From NCBI GenBank assembly GCA_030544235.1, contig CM060470.1, positions 31,654,809-31,718,808 of the forward strand: a DNA stretch of 64,000 bases. Direction: 5' to 3'. Below the pieces are notes generated by a model. It saw only the letters and a program-made list of their open reading frames with translations. It had not been told where the DNA came from and searched no databases. This document shows, one piece after another, positions 1-55,415 of this stretch (position 1 is the first letter of the stretch; each line of letters opens with the position of its first letter). The stretch is from Lepturacanthus savala. Its lineage: Eukaryota; Chordata; Actinopteri; Scombriformes; Trichiuridae. The translations under genes and the position numbers were made by a program.

Positions 1-208
1 AGTTTTTTAATATATGCTTACGGTACATAATTTAAGCTAAATATCTATTAAGCATGTTTTTTTGTTGGCTGCTCAGGATGTGAGCTGTAATTTCAATGTT
101 TTTATGGATGAATGATCTGAACCCTGAACCTTGTTCCTCCATATATGTGGGGTTTGGCAGATGCAATATTTTCTCTAAAGAATAAACTCTTGACCCTGTT
201 TGTCTTAC

Positions 209-43270
<43,062 letters not shown>

Positions 43271-44009
43271 CGTGGCGGCCCGCAGTGGAAGTTGTATTAC
43301 CCGCAACAGTGCAGCAGAGCGCCCGCAAACGACCACCTGTCGACCGCTGCGTGTGCGCTTTTTCGTCAGTGGAGCCTGTAATTCAGCGGCGGAGCACCGG
43401 CAGCACGTTTGGCTGCATCTTTGTCTGAGACGATGTGAGGTTCTGATCAATGCAAGTTATTCTTGTGTCCTGCACCACACCCCCCTGCCCAAAACGACCA
43501 CCCTCACCCAAAGCTACAGACAGACACAACCCAGCTCATACGAACACTTTGACTTTTCTCGGTAAGAAGAGGGATTACTCGACACTCTGTGGTTCCTTTT
43601 GTGAGAATATTTGAAAGGTATTTTTTTCTGTTGTTGGTGCTACAGGTGCCCGTTCTGCAACTTTTAGCCGCGCGAATCCCTATTTCCCATCCTCCTCCCC
43701 ACCACTGCTAGCAAGTCCGGGGTGACAGTAAGTAATGCGCTTTATTCAAGTGGTAGCAAGTTGAAAAATCGAATATTGCAAACGTATTGTTAGTTGTTGT
43801 TTCACATGCAGCATCTGTGTAAAAAACCTTGAAAATAGGACTCTGTGGATGAATTTAAACCACCGTCAGGCAGGTGAGATGTGAGACTCATAGGCAGAAG
43901 GCGATTTTCACTTTGGGGGGGGGGGGGTATTGTTTGTTTCACTTAGGTCGGCGAGTCATGCGCTAGAAGTAGTGAAAATACTGGCGTGGGACTTGCGTTT
44001 GCGGTGTGC
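43271..44009. promoter_or_regulatory. Presumed bidirectional promoter of col4a1 and col4a2
   Basis: The two start codons face away from each other and are 739 bp apart. Mammalian COL4A1/COL4A2 share one compact promoter, so this stretch should hold both transcription starts. It contains pyrimidine-rich boxes such as CATCCTCCTCCCCACC near 43689 (similar to the CTC-box known in mammals), a G run at 43915-43927 and GC-richer DNA at 43270-43420. No TATA box stands out. Transcription starts cannot be fixed from the sequence. Confidence 0.75.
43646..43727 (+). other. col4a2: Possible noncoding 5' exon of col4a2
   Basis: A plausible acceptor GTGCTACAG at 43645 and donor GTAAGT at 43728 bound this piece; another good donor (GGTAAGAA) is at 43562. 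Mammalian COL4A2 has a noncoding first exon. Which of these is used is a guess. Confidence 0.3.
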
Positions 44010-44059
44010 ATGAGTGGGACCATGCAGGGACAACACAACAGAGGAATGAACACTCTGAG
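43947..44059 (+). CDS. col4a2: col4a2 exon with start codon
   Basis: A strong acceptor TTTGTTTCACTTAG ends at 43946. The exon has a two-codon upstream frame (ATG CGC TAG at 43958-43966) before the main ATGs at 44010 and 44022, and encodes MQGQHNRGMNTL plus two bases of arginine. The noncoding part is inferred. Confidence 0.6.
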
Positions 44060-44194
44060 GTGAGCGGAACATGAGCTGCAAGTCACTGAGAAGCTTTTTT
44101 ACTGTCTGTTAGTTGCTTACAGCTATTCTCCCTAATCTGCAGGCTGATGCTTCTGTACCTCTGCATTGCCTTCCTCGCCTCAGGAGTTCACGCA
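44010..44194 (+). CDS. col4a2: col4a2, collagen type IV alpha-2 chain, first two coding exons only
   Basis: Coding exons 44010-44059 and 44143-44194 join to a signal peptide ending LMLLYLCIAFLASGVHA. The join is supported by donor GTGAGC, acceptor AATCTGCAG and donor GTAAGT. The protein would be the heterotrimer partner of the alpha-1 chain; identity rests on the head-to-head position next to col4a1, the two-exon signal peptide layout and the VHA end, since no collagenous exon is visible. Three in-frame ATGs exist (44010, 44022, 44046); 44022 has the best context (GGGACC before ATG). The next exon, expected to start the 7S domain, was not found up to 64000. Confidence 0.8.
44143..44194 (+). 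CDS. col4a2: col4a2 signal peptide core exon
   Basis: Encodes the end of the arginine codon, then LMLLYLCIAFLASGVHA, a typical signal peptide h-region and cleavage site, ending in phase 0. Confidence 0.78.
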
Positions 44195-44570
44195 GTAAGT
44201 TTGATTTATTTACCACGTTGTTTTTGCTTGTAGGCTTGCAAACCGTGAACACTTCTTGACAACTAAAAGTTATATAAAAAAATAAATAAATCACATGCTA
44301 AGAGTCTCAGGCTTGGTTTTTGTCAGACACGCGCAGCAGTTTGCGCTGAGAATGGGTGTGGCTGGTTGAGGGATCCTCCTGTAGGAGGGTTTGTATGGAA
44401 GCAAATCAGTCTCACCAGCTTTTAATTTATTTTTTTTTGCATTGAAATGAAGTGTCTGATTTGTTTTTCCTCTGAATTCAACTCATCACATTTTCAATAA
44501 TTCACTTTCATTTTTCAATGTTCATTAATTATGGAAAGAAAATCAAACACAAAAAACACATACAAAGAAA

Positions 44571-44756
44571 ACCCAAAGGAGACAAAGGATACTCTGGTTA
44601 AACGTTTGCGCACATTCACGTGATATTTTTTGTTGTTGCACAAGTAAAATTAAATAAAGCAAATATTTTATACAGTTATTCTCTACTTATTTCAGCTCGA
44701 ACCAGGTCTATTGAGAGAGCCGCCGCCAGCAGGAACATGGTACCTGTCGGTAGCAG
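44571..44756 (-). pseudogene. Duplicated copy of col4a1 exon 1 and flanks in the col4a2 intron
   Basis: These 186 bp repeat 43082-43267 without gaps and with three substitutions. The copy keeps the signal peptide frame MFLLAAALSIDL but lacks the first ATG and the promoter side. One substitution changes the splice donor from GT to AT, so the copy cannot splice like the original. Same orientation as col4a1, 1489 bp away. Confidence 0.9.
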
Positions 44757-44768
44757 GTACCATGTTCC
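44732..44768. repeat. Perfect hairpin at the end of the duplicated exon
   Basis: Arms GGAACATGGTACCTG and CAGGTACCATGTTCC are exact complements of 15 bp around a 7-base loop. The left arm belongs to the copied exon; the right arm starts where the similarity to the source ends. Confidence 0.92.
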
Positions 44769-45959
44769 AATGAACTCATGTGATATGTACAGTGAAATGT
44801 TAGTATAATATTTACTTAAAAATACAAATATGTTATGTGCTAATGTATCCATCATTCGGAGCAGCAAATTGCACTACTGGCCAAACTATGGAATTACATG
44901 TAGGGTATTGTTATTAGGCCCAGAAAGAAAGAAAGGCTCACAAACCGCATTGGAGACAGAAAAACAAGCACACATAATTTTTATTACAACTGACTTTCAC
45001 GAGCAGACTCCACTGACAACCAAAAAATAATTGCATGGCTGCAGCTCTACTAATAAAAATTTTAAATATTAGAGAATACATCAGGTACACAGTGACAATG
45101 TTGAATATATATCCATATCTTACCTGAAATAAGGGTACATGTACCTAAATTAAAGAATTTATGGAATAAATTATATAAAATCGAAGGTTATTTCGTTGAA
45201 AAAGTACAGTTACATCATGGTATGCATTCAGAACATTAACATCAATAACAAAAGGGAATTTACTGGTTTAGACATCTTACGGCTTCAAAGATTAACAATC
45301 CTTTAAAAAAATCCTCTAATTCTATATAATCCTGCTCCTTCTCAGTTTTCTCCTCCTCTTCATTTCTCCCTGTAATGACAGTAGCCTAACAATGTTAGCA
45401 TACCGGTAATTTGCCTTTTGCTTCACATTTTCCCCTGTCAGACACTGTACATATCACATGAGTTGGCCACCATAGCCATTGCTTAATATTTTAACTGCTC
45501 TGGTGGCTTTCCAATGAGCTGAACAGTTTTGTCTGTATATTTTTCCTTCAATTAGACATTTAAAAATGTGGGTTCTTATAACAGCTCTGGCCTGTATTAG
45601 AGACCAGGCTTCATTTCCCCCTTGCCAACAGTGAGACTAGACAATATTAGAGACCCAGCTGCTAATAGAATACTGGCCTATATTAGAGAATTGATGGTAA
45701 CACATTTTGTCTGGTGTTTAAAATAATTCAAACCTTTATCAAATGTTAAACAACCAAACCTTTTAATAAAATACATTTTATATACAGCCACAGTCTACAA
45801 AATAAAGGTATTTTTTGCATTTATGTTATGAAAAGTTTGGCTGACAGTTGGGTCCAGGATGCAGCCCCCGCAGCACATCCTTCCCACACTATTTAATTAT
45901 CATCTCTGTATGGTTTGATTGGTTAGGTATCCAGATATCATTATGGATTCATTTTTTGG

Positions 45960-46102
45960 GTTTAGGTGAGACGGTGAACAGTGGGTAGTGCTGTTGCCTC
46001 CATATTTTCTCCAGATTCTCTGGCTTCCTCCCATGGTCCAAAAACTTGCTTATATTATTTGAAGACTCTAAATTGCCTGTAGGTGTGAATGTGTGAGTGA
46101 AT

Positions 46103-46134
<32 letters not shown>

Positions 46135-46262
46135 TCATGATAGGCTGGTGACCTGTCTCTGGGGTGTATCCCTACCTCTCACCCTAGCTATTCATTGGGA
46201 TTGGCTCCAGTAGACCCTTGTGACCCTAATTAAGAATAAGCGGGTATAGAAAATGATTGACT
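45960..46262 (+). repeat. Teleost interspersed repeat with internal (TG)n
   Basis: Contains AGTGCTGTTGCCTCC, CTCTAAATTGCCTGTAGGTG, a TG run at 46103-46132, GGCTGGTGACCTGTCTCTGG and a final AATAAGCGGGTATAGAAAAT. This text is a very common fish repeat; I take it as a LINE tail or SINE. Confidence 0.7.
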
Positions 46263-46717
46263 GTTTAGGTTTCTTGCATGGAAGTTTAATACCAGACCTA
46301 AAATGCTTTGCTTAGTCAGATCTATAGGAATTGCTTACCAAAAAATTTTTCTAGTTTCCAGGTTATTAACGGGGTATGGGTGGCCTGCAGCATATGCACA
46401 GTAGTGTTTATTCCACCATTCCCCTGTGTTTGCATTTGTCCTGTTTTTTATCCTCTCTTTTTCCTATGATTGTGTGTGGGTGAAATTGTGAACATTGAAA
46501 TGCAAAGTGAGTAAACAGACACATCATTTAGGGAGTGTACCAACAACTGAAAAATGTGTTACGTATCACTTCATTATTGGCCTGGCAGTGATTGATGGGT
46601 GGGGTCATCTCTGCACACACAATGATATGTGCTTTATGTGTGTGTGTCTACTGTCTGCTATCTGGTTTATGCTATCTAGTTTCATTCCTGTCATTGAAAT
46701 ATTGGGGGTAATCTTTT

Positions 46718-48700
46718 TTATGCACATTTATTTTGTGTTACTTTGTTAAGAATGTTCCAGAGCTTATTTGTGTGGTGTATATTGTTAGTTAGTAGATTAC
46801 TGTAATATTCCTTCTTTGCATCCTTAAATAGTTTATGGAGTTTATTTCTGTAAAGTTTATATCTCTGTTCTGCTTGGACCGTCTTCTGTACAGCATGCTG
46901 TCTGTACAGCATGTTTTTTGTCTGCAAGCATTTATCAGTGTTTTTGTCAGCCAAGGTTTTCCAGTTTTTGTTTTTGTTTTTTAAAGGACAATGTATGTTG
47001 TATTGTTTTTTGAGAATTCTCAGAAAGGAGTGCCTCATTCACATCTGATTGTTTATAAACACTACTCCACCTATTTCCTTAGTTTGACTGATAAATTGTT
47101 TCCTGTCATAGACAACAAAAATTGGCAGATGATCACTTATATCATTTATAAGTAGCCCGGTCAATATACTCTCCCCCTTGGTATTGGTGAAAATATTGTT
47201 GATTAATGTAGCACTTTGTGTCGTGACTCTGCTGGCTTGTGTGATTAGGGGGTGCAGCCACATGGAATACATTATGTTTATAAATTCTTCCGTCATTTTG
47301 TTTTTTTGGGGGGGTTAAACAGATCAATATTTAAGTCACCATATATGCAAATCCTCTGTTGCCCAATGTTGGAGAAAATTCTGTCGATATGTTCATTGAA
47401 GTCTTCAATTTTCTAGTCAGGTGCTCTGTACACACAATTGTACAACAAGTCTTTTGCCCCCCTTCACAGAGATTTCAATAGTTACATATTCCAATACGTT
47501 TTCGACCATTTTGCACATATGATCTAATGTCAGTTAGCAGATGGTATGATGAATAAAAAGGGCTAGTCCTCCCCCACCTTTGTTCCTCCTGTTGACACAT
47601 ACCAGCTTGTATCCATCTAGGGAAAAATTATCACCTTTCTCGCCATTAATCCATGTTTCAGAGATCGCAATGATGTTGAAGGGCTCCTTAAAATGACTTG
47701 GTAATGGTAATCCTTTGTGTGGGCAAAGTTGCAGAATCGACTCCTGGCATTGAATTTAATTATTGATAATTTACCTTCCATGACAATGCTGTCGTTATAT
47801 TGGTCGTCTTTGTATTAGTGGCAGTTTCCTGACCTATTACAGCAGAAATGTTTATCCAGGTCAATCCTTTCATTTGGATCCAGTGTTGTGACCATTTTTT
47901 CTTGCTGTTTTGCAGTTGTGGAATATTTGTGGGCCATACCTTAATGAACATAATCCTCCAGCTCATCCTCACTCCTGATCTGTCGTATCTTCATTTCCTC
48001 TGGTGCTGCTCCGTTTGTGTTGATGCAGATTCTGCAGTTAGCCATCCAGGTGTGTAGAATCTTGCCTTCCTTCAGTTGGCGAGCTTTTCTGGTGATGCCA
48101 GCATTTTTTTTTTGGTGAGATTTTCGTTGATGTGAACATCCAAGCTTTTAAGCTTTCTTCCCTGCTTCAGCAGGGCAGTTTCTGTTGACAAACCTCAGCA
48201 GGACAGCTCGTCTTTCATCTGGACTCTTTTGGGGTAAGAGTTGGCCTCCACAGTGTTGAGGTCCATCTCTATTCCTTTGAAGTCCAGGACACCTGTTCCT
48301 CCACAGATTGGATCTCTGCCTCCTCGTCGCCAGCTCCTCCACCCTGCTTCCGAGTTCTTATAGCAGCTGTTCTTTCTTTACATTTTCCTCCTGGAGCTGG
48401 TTGATTTCGGTCATCAGATTATCTTGCATGCGTTCTATCTTCCCCGTCAGAACCTTCAGGTCTTCTTTGATCTTCCCTGTCAGAACCTTCAGGTCTTCTT
48501 TGATCTTCCCTGTCAGAGCCTTCAGGTCTTCTTTGACCACCTCGAAGCTATTCATCAATGCATCCATGGCTACCGCAGCTTCAGAGATGCCAGTGCCTTC
48601 GGTTTTCACCATATTTCTCTCACTTTTTTTTTCTTCAGTCCTGTTGCCTTTTATCTGTAGCTGAGCAGTGTAGCTAAGCAAAAGTCTGAGTTTGCTAACC
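46718..48700 (-). mobile_element. Non-LTR retrotransposon copy lacking reverse transcriptase
   Basis: Read on the minus strand from 48681 down: an ORF1-like coiled coil (SEAAVAMDALMNSFEVVKED then repeated KEDLKVLTGKI units), a basic ORF1 C-terminal part in several frames, endonuclease motifs (IIAISETWINGEKGD near 47650, GGGGLALFIHH near 47560, TLINNIFTNT and LLINDISDHLPIFVVYD near 47130-47210) and a post-endonuclease linker to 46718. Stops and frame changes occur between parts. The reverse transcriptase that should follow is absent. Confidence 0.75.
48437..48534 (-). repeat. 33-bp tandem repeat, three units, in the LINE ORF1
   Basis: Each unit encodes 11 residues, KEDLKVLTGKI or a near variant, keeping frame and coiled-coil character. 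Confidence 0.85.
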
Positions 48701-51700
48701 TACAACCTTTAAATAGAGTACAAAGAGAGCTACAGCAGTAAATACTTTAGACATTTTTTCTACAAGGGGAGCAAAGCCCACCATGTTGCATCGCCATGTT
48801 TCCCAGAACCTGTGCATGCTACCAGAAACTACACATTGTCCAGTACCTTTAATTTCAGCTGAAGTTAACTTCATCAATGTTAAACAAATAAAGTCCAGAT
48901 TTGCTCTTGTAGTAGAGATATAAACCAGTATGAAACCAAGACTGATAACCACTGTGCACGTCTGTGGCCATATGTTGCGATTCCTTCCTCCATGTCAAGG
49001 TTTCACACACATCGACCCTCTGCCACTGCTACAGGTGCAGCCGGATGAGCAGTAGGATCAGGCTAATCAGAAGTTGCTTTCTGGTGCAGGTTAATTAAGT
49101 AAGCCTGACACCCTCTGCAGTAGAGAAAATACACTCATTTGTATATACTTCTACTATTCTCTATACTTCTCTATACTATTCTCATGATTTATAGGCTACT
49201 GACATCCATGTCAAGGAAAGATCTAGAGCAATGAATGCAGACAAGCAGGTCACAGAGGCCCTTTCACTCTGTCCAGGCTACTTAACCTACATTGCATACT
49301 TTAATTTCCTTTCATCAAGTCTACCTTTGTGATGCTTTGTGTTTGTGCTTTGCTTGTGTGCAGCAACTTATTCAGGACATCAGCTGTGTGTAAGATATTT
49401 AATATCATATTCAGAGCTCTTGGATGAAGGGTTATTTTCGATTTGATGAAAAGGGTTTCTGTTGTCTCTTGATTTTATCAGATCAGGTCAGGGCTAGATT
49501 AAAAGCATGTGAAACAGCTCAGGTCCTCTGTGTATTGTGTAGATTTGCTCAAGGCTGTGATGCTGAGAGACAGGAGGCTAATTTTAGTTTGGCACAGATT
49601 AACTGACAAATGAAAAAACAGCTCAATGTGATTATACACGTAACTTAAACATTCTGTAATTTTTAATGAGGGGTAAGGCAGATGTCATTTGAAGGATTTT
49701 ATAGTGTATACTTTTTTGCAGAAAAAGCAGACATACATTATTGTTCAGAGCAAAGCATTTTCATACATACAAGGCCATATACGTATATAGAGACAACAGA
49801 AGAGAAGAGAAACAATATATAGGTTAGATAATCATTGTTGTGAACAGTGGACAGATTAAGATCTATTTACTGAATTGTGGAGGTGGAATTTTAAAGTTTT
49901 TTTTCACTAGTTTTGTGTTTAAGGATTTTTGGGTGGGGCTGAAATGGTGGCATAAAGACATAGAGATGCCATTGGTATGACCCTTCCCCTGCTGGTGCAG
50001 ATGCACAGAACTTGGCCAAGATGCATCCAGACGCACTGGACCACTGAACGCTCTGGTTAGTAGTGATGTACTATGGTTTAGGCATTTTAGGGATTTTGGC
50101 TTTAGCTTTGCAGTTTTCAGCATGGTGGCACACTTTCTTGTTTTACAGTTAAACAGTTCACTAACGTCACTGAAAAGGTTTGAGTTGCAAAACAGGCAAC
50201 GTAAGAACACCTTTAGCACTCTGTAGTTTGTTCTGAGTTTTTTTCAAGTGATTAATGTTAACACTGAATTCCATTGCAAACCTATGATTGGTGATGAAAC
50301 ATGGCACCTAACAGTATTTTTTTTATCACCTATCGTTGCTTGTCCTACGCCTACAAACAAGGGCTGTTATGAATGATGTATTTTACTTAAAGAGTTCTGC
50401 ATGAGGCAGGCTGTTCAGTGATCGTGCTTTCAGTCTTTAGCAGACACACCCCAGCAAGAATAATTCAGATAATTTTCATGATTTTTCAGCTTTATTTCAT
50501 ATGCCAGCCATATTTTTTAATAATTCAAATTTGGTTATGTGGTTGATAACACATTTTCTGTGGTGTTAAAAATACTCAGAACCCATATTTATTATTGCTT
50601 TACACAGACTTATGTAAACTTTAGTTTCAGGGAGCAATGCGCAAACCAGCATTTGACCCTTTTGCAAAATATCTCTGTTTGGGTTCATTACAGAAGTTGT
50701 TGGAAGACTATTTAGTTTCAGCAGTCAAGAGCTGTATGAGGCACAGTTGTTTTACATGTAAAAAGGGTGAAGAAAACCAAATCACACATCACTCTCATGT
50801 TTTCCATTAGAAACAGAATTTTCTCAAACTGAAGTTGCTTCTTAGAAAATATGTTTCTGTTTAACATCAAATCTAGACTGACCCACGGGACAGATTCAGT
50901 TCATTGAACCAGACCCCCATCTCTATGAATTGGTTCCCACCATCGTCTCCCTTGATATTTTACATTTGGAATTCCCCTGCTTATCATATATCAAGTCTAA
51001 AGATGTTTGCATCTAAGATTTGATTTCATTCTCACATTACTTTTGTTATTGTAGCAGGAAACAGGAGACTTTTAATGAGCTGGTAAACAAAGTCACCTAT
51101 TTGCAGACACACAACATTAGTATGTACTGTACTTGTGTTTCACTTTAAGCTCTTTTTTAGTCCCCACCAACTTGAGAGGAAAATATCTGAGTTTTTTGGA
51201 ACATTTACAGGATTTTATCCTGTAAATGTTCCAATTAGTACACCAACTTTATCAGTTTGGTGCTGGACAGATATCAGATTACAAACCAAACAAATCAGTG
51301 ATGTCACAAACAAACAAAAAAAAATTAGAGAAACTGCAGATTTCAAGTGTCAGAATTATTTGCATTAAAATTCAGATCCTGATCAGCTGATCCTGTTAAT
51401 AAAATAATAATAAAATAAAAAGAATAAAAAAAAATAAAAAACTTTTTGAAAATGGGGAAAATGGAACCAGTGAGGCTCATGAGAGCAAAAACACAGTTTT
51501 TTTTGCATGAATATCATTAATCAGTGGCTGTCAGAGGAAGGAAGGCTCTTGAGGCAGTAATGTTAACAGGATGTTTAATATGTATAGGACCCTTTTAGAG
51601 ACTTTGATTCTACTGTGTTTGAGAGTATGTTTCAAGATGTGTGTAGAATGAGGGGATGATGCTGTTAGCGGATGTGTGAGATGTGGGAATTGGATATGTG

Positions 51701-54700
51701 ACCATGGAAGACCATGGGAGTTATTTGGCCACAGATTACAGTACCTGGAAGCTTAGCGGCATTGCCTGCTCTAGCAATTACTTCTTTTCAGCTGGATGAT
51801 TGTAAGAAATATTGTTTCTGCATGTGCCTTTTTGACACTGGTCTCCCACGTCAATAGGAAATAAATCAAACTGAGTATGTTTTGAATATCCATGAGAGAA
51901 TGAGAAACAAATGTAAATTAAAGAAACATCAGTCACATGGCCATGCAGCCCTGCTTCTGAATGTGAATGAGTGATGGAAGACGGGGTCAGCCAATGGAAA
52001 GACATGCGACTGATGGGCGATGGATGTTTTATGGGGGAGGAAGGCATGTGTCAGTGACAAGGAGGAAGATGTCTGCCTGTGATAAGAGCAGAAAAATGGT
52101 GAGCATATCCTCTGCCAAAATAGTGGCCCGTGATGTAGAGAACACTTGGCTCTAACAATCAAGGGAAGAGCCCATTGTGCTTTGCTGCAGGAAGCCATAA
52201 CCTCGAATGAGAAGCCCATGTGCGGGGCTTCCCTATCATTGAACGACTGCATTGAGTATTAAAAAGGGAGCTTGAAGAGTGGCAGCATGCAGTTTCCTCT
52301 GTGGTGTAGCCCTCACCTCAAAATCAGACCCCTCTGACATTTGTTAAGATGAATGGGAATGTGCACACATGCTCACATGTGATTATATATACAGTATGCA
52401 TGCCTTTTGTTTTCTTAAGAATTGTTTCCTGTGTTTTTGTAAAACGTGACTTTGTGGAGGTGATTATTTGATTAGTCTCTATGGTTTTGCATTGTGGCGG
52501 TGAGGAAAGGCCTGGTGAGCTTGGCCCTTTGCCCCCATTAGTGCACAGTTTCCCTTGTTAAACAGGCATGCGTGTGCGCAACACACCGAACAATTATGAG
52601 CCCAGCACAGCAGTAGTATGTTGTAATAAACCACAGCAAGGTTAAGTCAAGTTAATTCTACATGAAATTTGTATGTGAGATACTGAAAGATGATTAGTGA
52701 GCCATATTTCCTTTCTTGCATATGCAGAGTGTGGCCTGTATTTATCCGTGGGCTTAGTGAAGTGCAACTTTACAGGAAACATCCTGAGTCCAGAATTGTG
52801 TGAAGAGAAAATAGATTACCCAGAGAGGCTCCCTCAACAGGAAAAGGAAACGGGGTGGAGTTAAATGTGTCAGAGTTTCTTTACAGCCCTACTGGACCCC
52901 AACATAGTCTGGCTATTCCAGAGAATGTTTTCTGAGATGTATATTCACATTAAAAACTCAGTGTTGTTCATGCAGGAACATACAAAACCGAAATGAATGG
53001 TTATGTGTTGTGTAAGAACATGACATCTTCAATGTTTTAGTTGTTATATCATATTAATTATTTAAAAATGTATATGAACTTCTGTAATTGTTTTGAAGGT
53101 CAGTTTGGTCTTATTCCAGGTTACAAACCATCCATATTCTGACAGCTCTACAGTTATACGCAGTCTTTGGGACAAACTTTAGATTCACTGAACACATATG
53201 TAGATGTTTTACAAAGTTCATGTAAGTATATACAGCATCTGGGTGCTGTGTGGTCTGTATGAATTGATCCAATTTATCAGTCTCAATATATGGCCATAAT
53301 AATATATTACTGAAAGACAGCAAATGACTATATATCAAGACTCAAAGTATCTATCGAGCATCAAAGTGATTCAAAAGCACCAAAGTGATCTTTTTGAAAT
53401 AAAATCAATGGACCAGGAGCTTGTCATTGGCCATTTTTTTGCCAGAAAGTGAAAAGTGCAGAATAATGATGCGAAAATATGTACTGTAAAAGAAACGTTT
53501 CCATGTATGTGGATAAACCAGTGGTTTATCCATGGAAAATTACAGTTCATGCTTCATTTTCATTCCTAGTCATGTGTGACAGCCCCCGGATACACAACAG
53601 ACACAGGCATACACTGGAACAATATGTTGTGCGCTGCAACAAACATACACTTTCTCTCTCTCTGTTGACCCCTTTTTGGATAAATAGTACTTATAGTGTA
53701 GGTGGTTTATTTCCATTTCAAAAGACTTGGAAGTACATGTATCTAATTATATATTGAGTCATTAATATATGCAGTATAGTTTTTGTCTCTGCATAACATG
53801 GAGCAGTAATATCCAACAGTTTAAACTGATTGTTATTGGACTTGGAATAAAGTTTGGAAGTAAATTCATTGTGGACATTGTTCACTGGAAAATCCAGTAT
53901 ACATATATATCCATCCAGCCTGTCCTTTGCCCCTCTCCATCTCACAGTGATTAATGGAGGGACACAGGGGTCCCATCAGGCTATGCTGAAAGAATTCCAA
54001 AGCCTCGGTACTCCCAGTCTTCCCAGGCTTCAGTCTCCCACTACAGCTCCATCCCTCACTTCCTTTTATAGCCTCATTCTACCCCTGGTCTCTATCTCTC
54101 CTGTCTTCTGTCCCCTCTCTCTCTGTCTGTCTCCTTCACATTTCAACAGCTCTCTCCCCATTTATCCTCCCTCCCTTCTCCCCCCCATGTCCTCATATAC
54201 ACATGTCTCCGGTCATCTGTCTTTCCTAAGTAGAGGTGAGTTTTCTCAATGAGCTCATATGGAAGGATTATTTCAGCTGTGTTTAGACTGAGAACATACC
54301 TTTCTCACAAAATGTGCTCTGGGCTTTCTAGGTTATGCTCAGGTTGGTTCAAGGTGACTAAATTTCTGGAGTCGAGGGGGATTTCTGTGGGCACTTGATG
54401 TGGAACTAGTCATATCCTGCAGGTGGTTTGAAGGCCCCACCAAACTGTCCCAATGATGATATCGGATCAAGAGACCATTCACTGATCTCACTGTCGTGAC
54501 TTGTACAGCTCCTCCTTCAGATGAGACATATACACCAGACACATTTCTATTCCAGCTGTGGTCTAATTGATTAGACTGAATTATTTTGTGTCATGGGAAG
54601 AATGTTAACAAAATTAAATGCACACTTTGTGATAACATGACCATGTCCAAATTCTTTCTCTCTTTTGCTCTCTCTCCCTGTCTGTGTCTCATGCCCTGTC

Positions 54701-55050
54701 TGTAGCTCTGTCTTTTTCCCCTTTTTATCCTCTCCAACTCTGCCATGAATAGCAAAGTAACTTGGTTCACATCAGCCAGTACTCCTTTCTGTCTCATCAT
54801 TTCTGAACTCAACTGACAAATGAGCTGAATAGATCCGTAACTACTCCTCATCAATGTTTTCCTCAATGTCAGTTTCACATTTTTTGCCTGGTAGAAAGAG
54901 TATCCTTTGGAAAAGTCTTTATCAAGCCTTGGTAAAGTCGAGGTATTATTATAGGCTGGGAGGGTGATAGAGGCTCATTCAAGTTCTCAACCTTATTAAA
55001 TCCAAAGGAAATACACCATTGTTTTTTATTCTAGGTCCAAGCATAAGGTT
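48700..55050. other. Stretch without recognisable features
   Basis: No exon, RNA gene or clear transposon end was seen. There are AT-rich patches (for example 51405-51445) and a pyrimidine-rich stretch at about 54040-54200. Confidence 0.5.
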
Positions 55051-55119
55051 TTTTATGAGAAATACAGAACTCTGATTATACTAATATTATAACTGTCTGG
55101 ACTTTATAAAATTAAAGCT

Positions 55120-55415
55120 GCAGCATTGAAACCATGAACTTGTCTTGGAATGATTAAGGTGTGTACCGAATTTCGTGAAGATTGGATAAATTAACCCCTG
55201 TGCTGGTGGGGAGCGACAGAGACATTTTAGTCCATGCAGGAGAATAGGAGGAATATGTACATTTTCACCACTCCTAATGCACACGCCAAATTTGGTGAGT
55301 TTTGGGGCATAGGCAGGTCCCCAAAAAGGCAATTCATTTTGACTAAGAAGAATAATAGTTTAAATAGGGCCTTCACTGGCCTGCTGTGCAGTGTGGCTTG
55401 GGCCCTAATAAATAG
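55120..55415. repeat. Possible interspersed repeat fragment
   Basis: GTGTACCGAATTTCGTGAAG and ACACGCCAAATTTGGTGAG are wordings often seen in fish intergenic repeats, and the end TTGGGCCCTAATAAA fits a repeat edge. No ends or duplications identified. Confidence 0.3.

Noticed and set aside
48437..48534. Short direct repeats as a CRISPR-like array
   Set aside because: The units are adjacent without spacers, in frame, and in a vertebrate genome.
48358..48681. Coiled-coil frame as a host gene
   Set aside because: It lies directly upstream of endonuclease fragments on the same strand and behaves as LINE ORF1.
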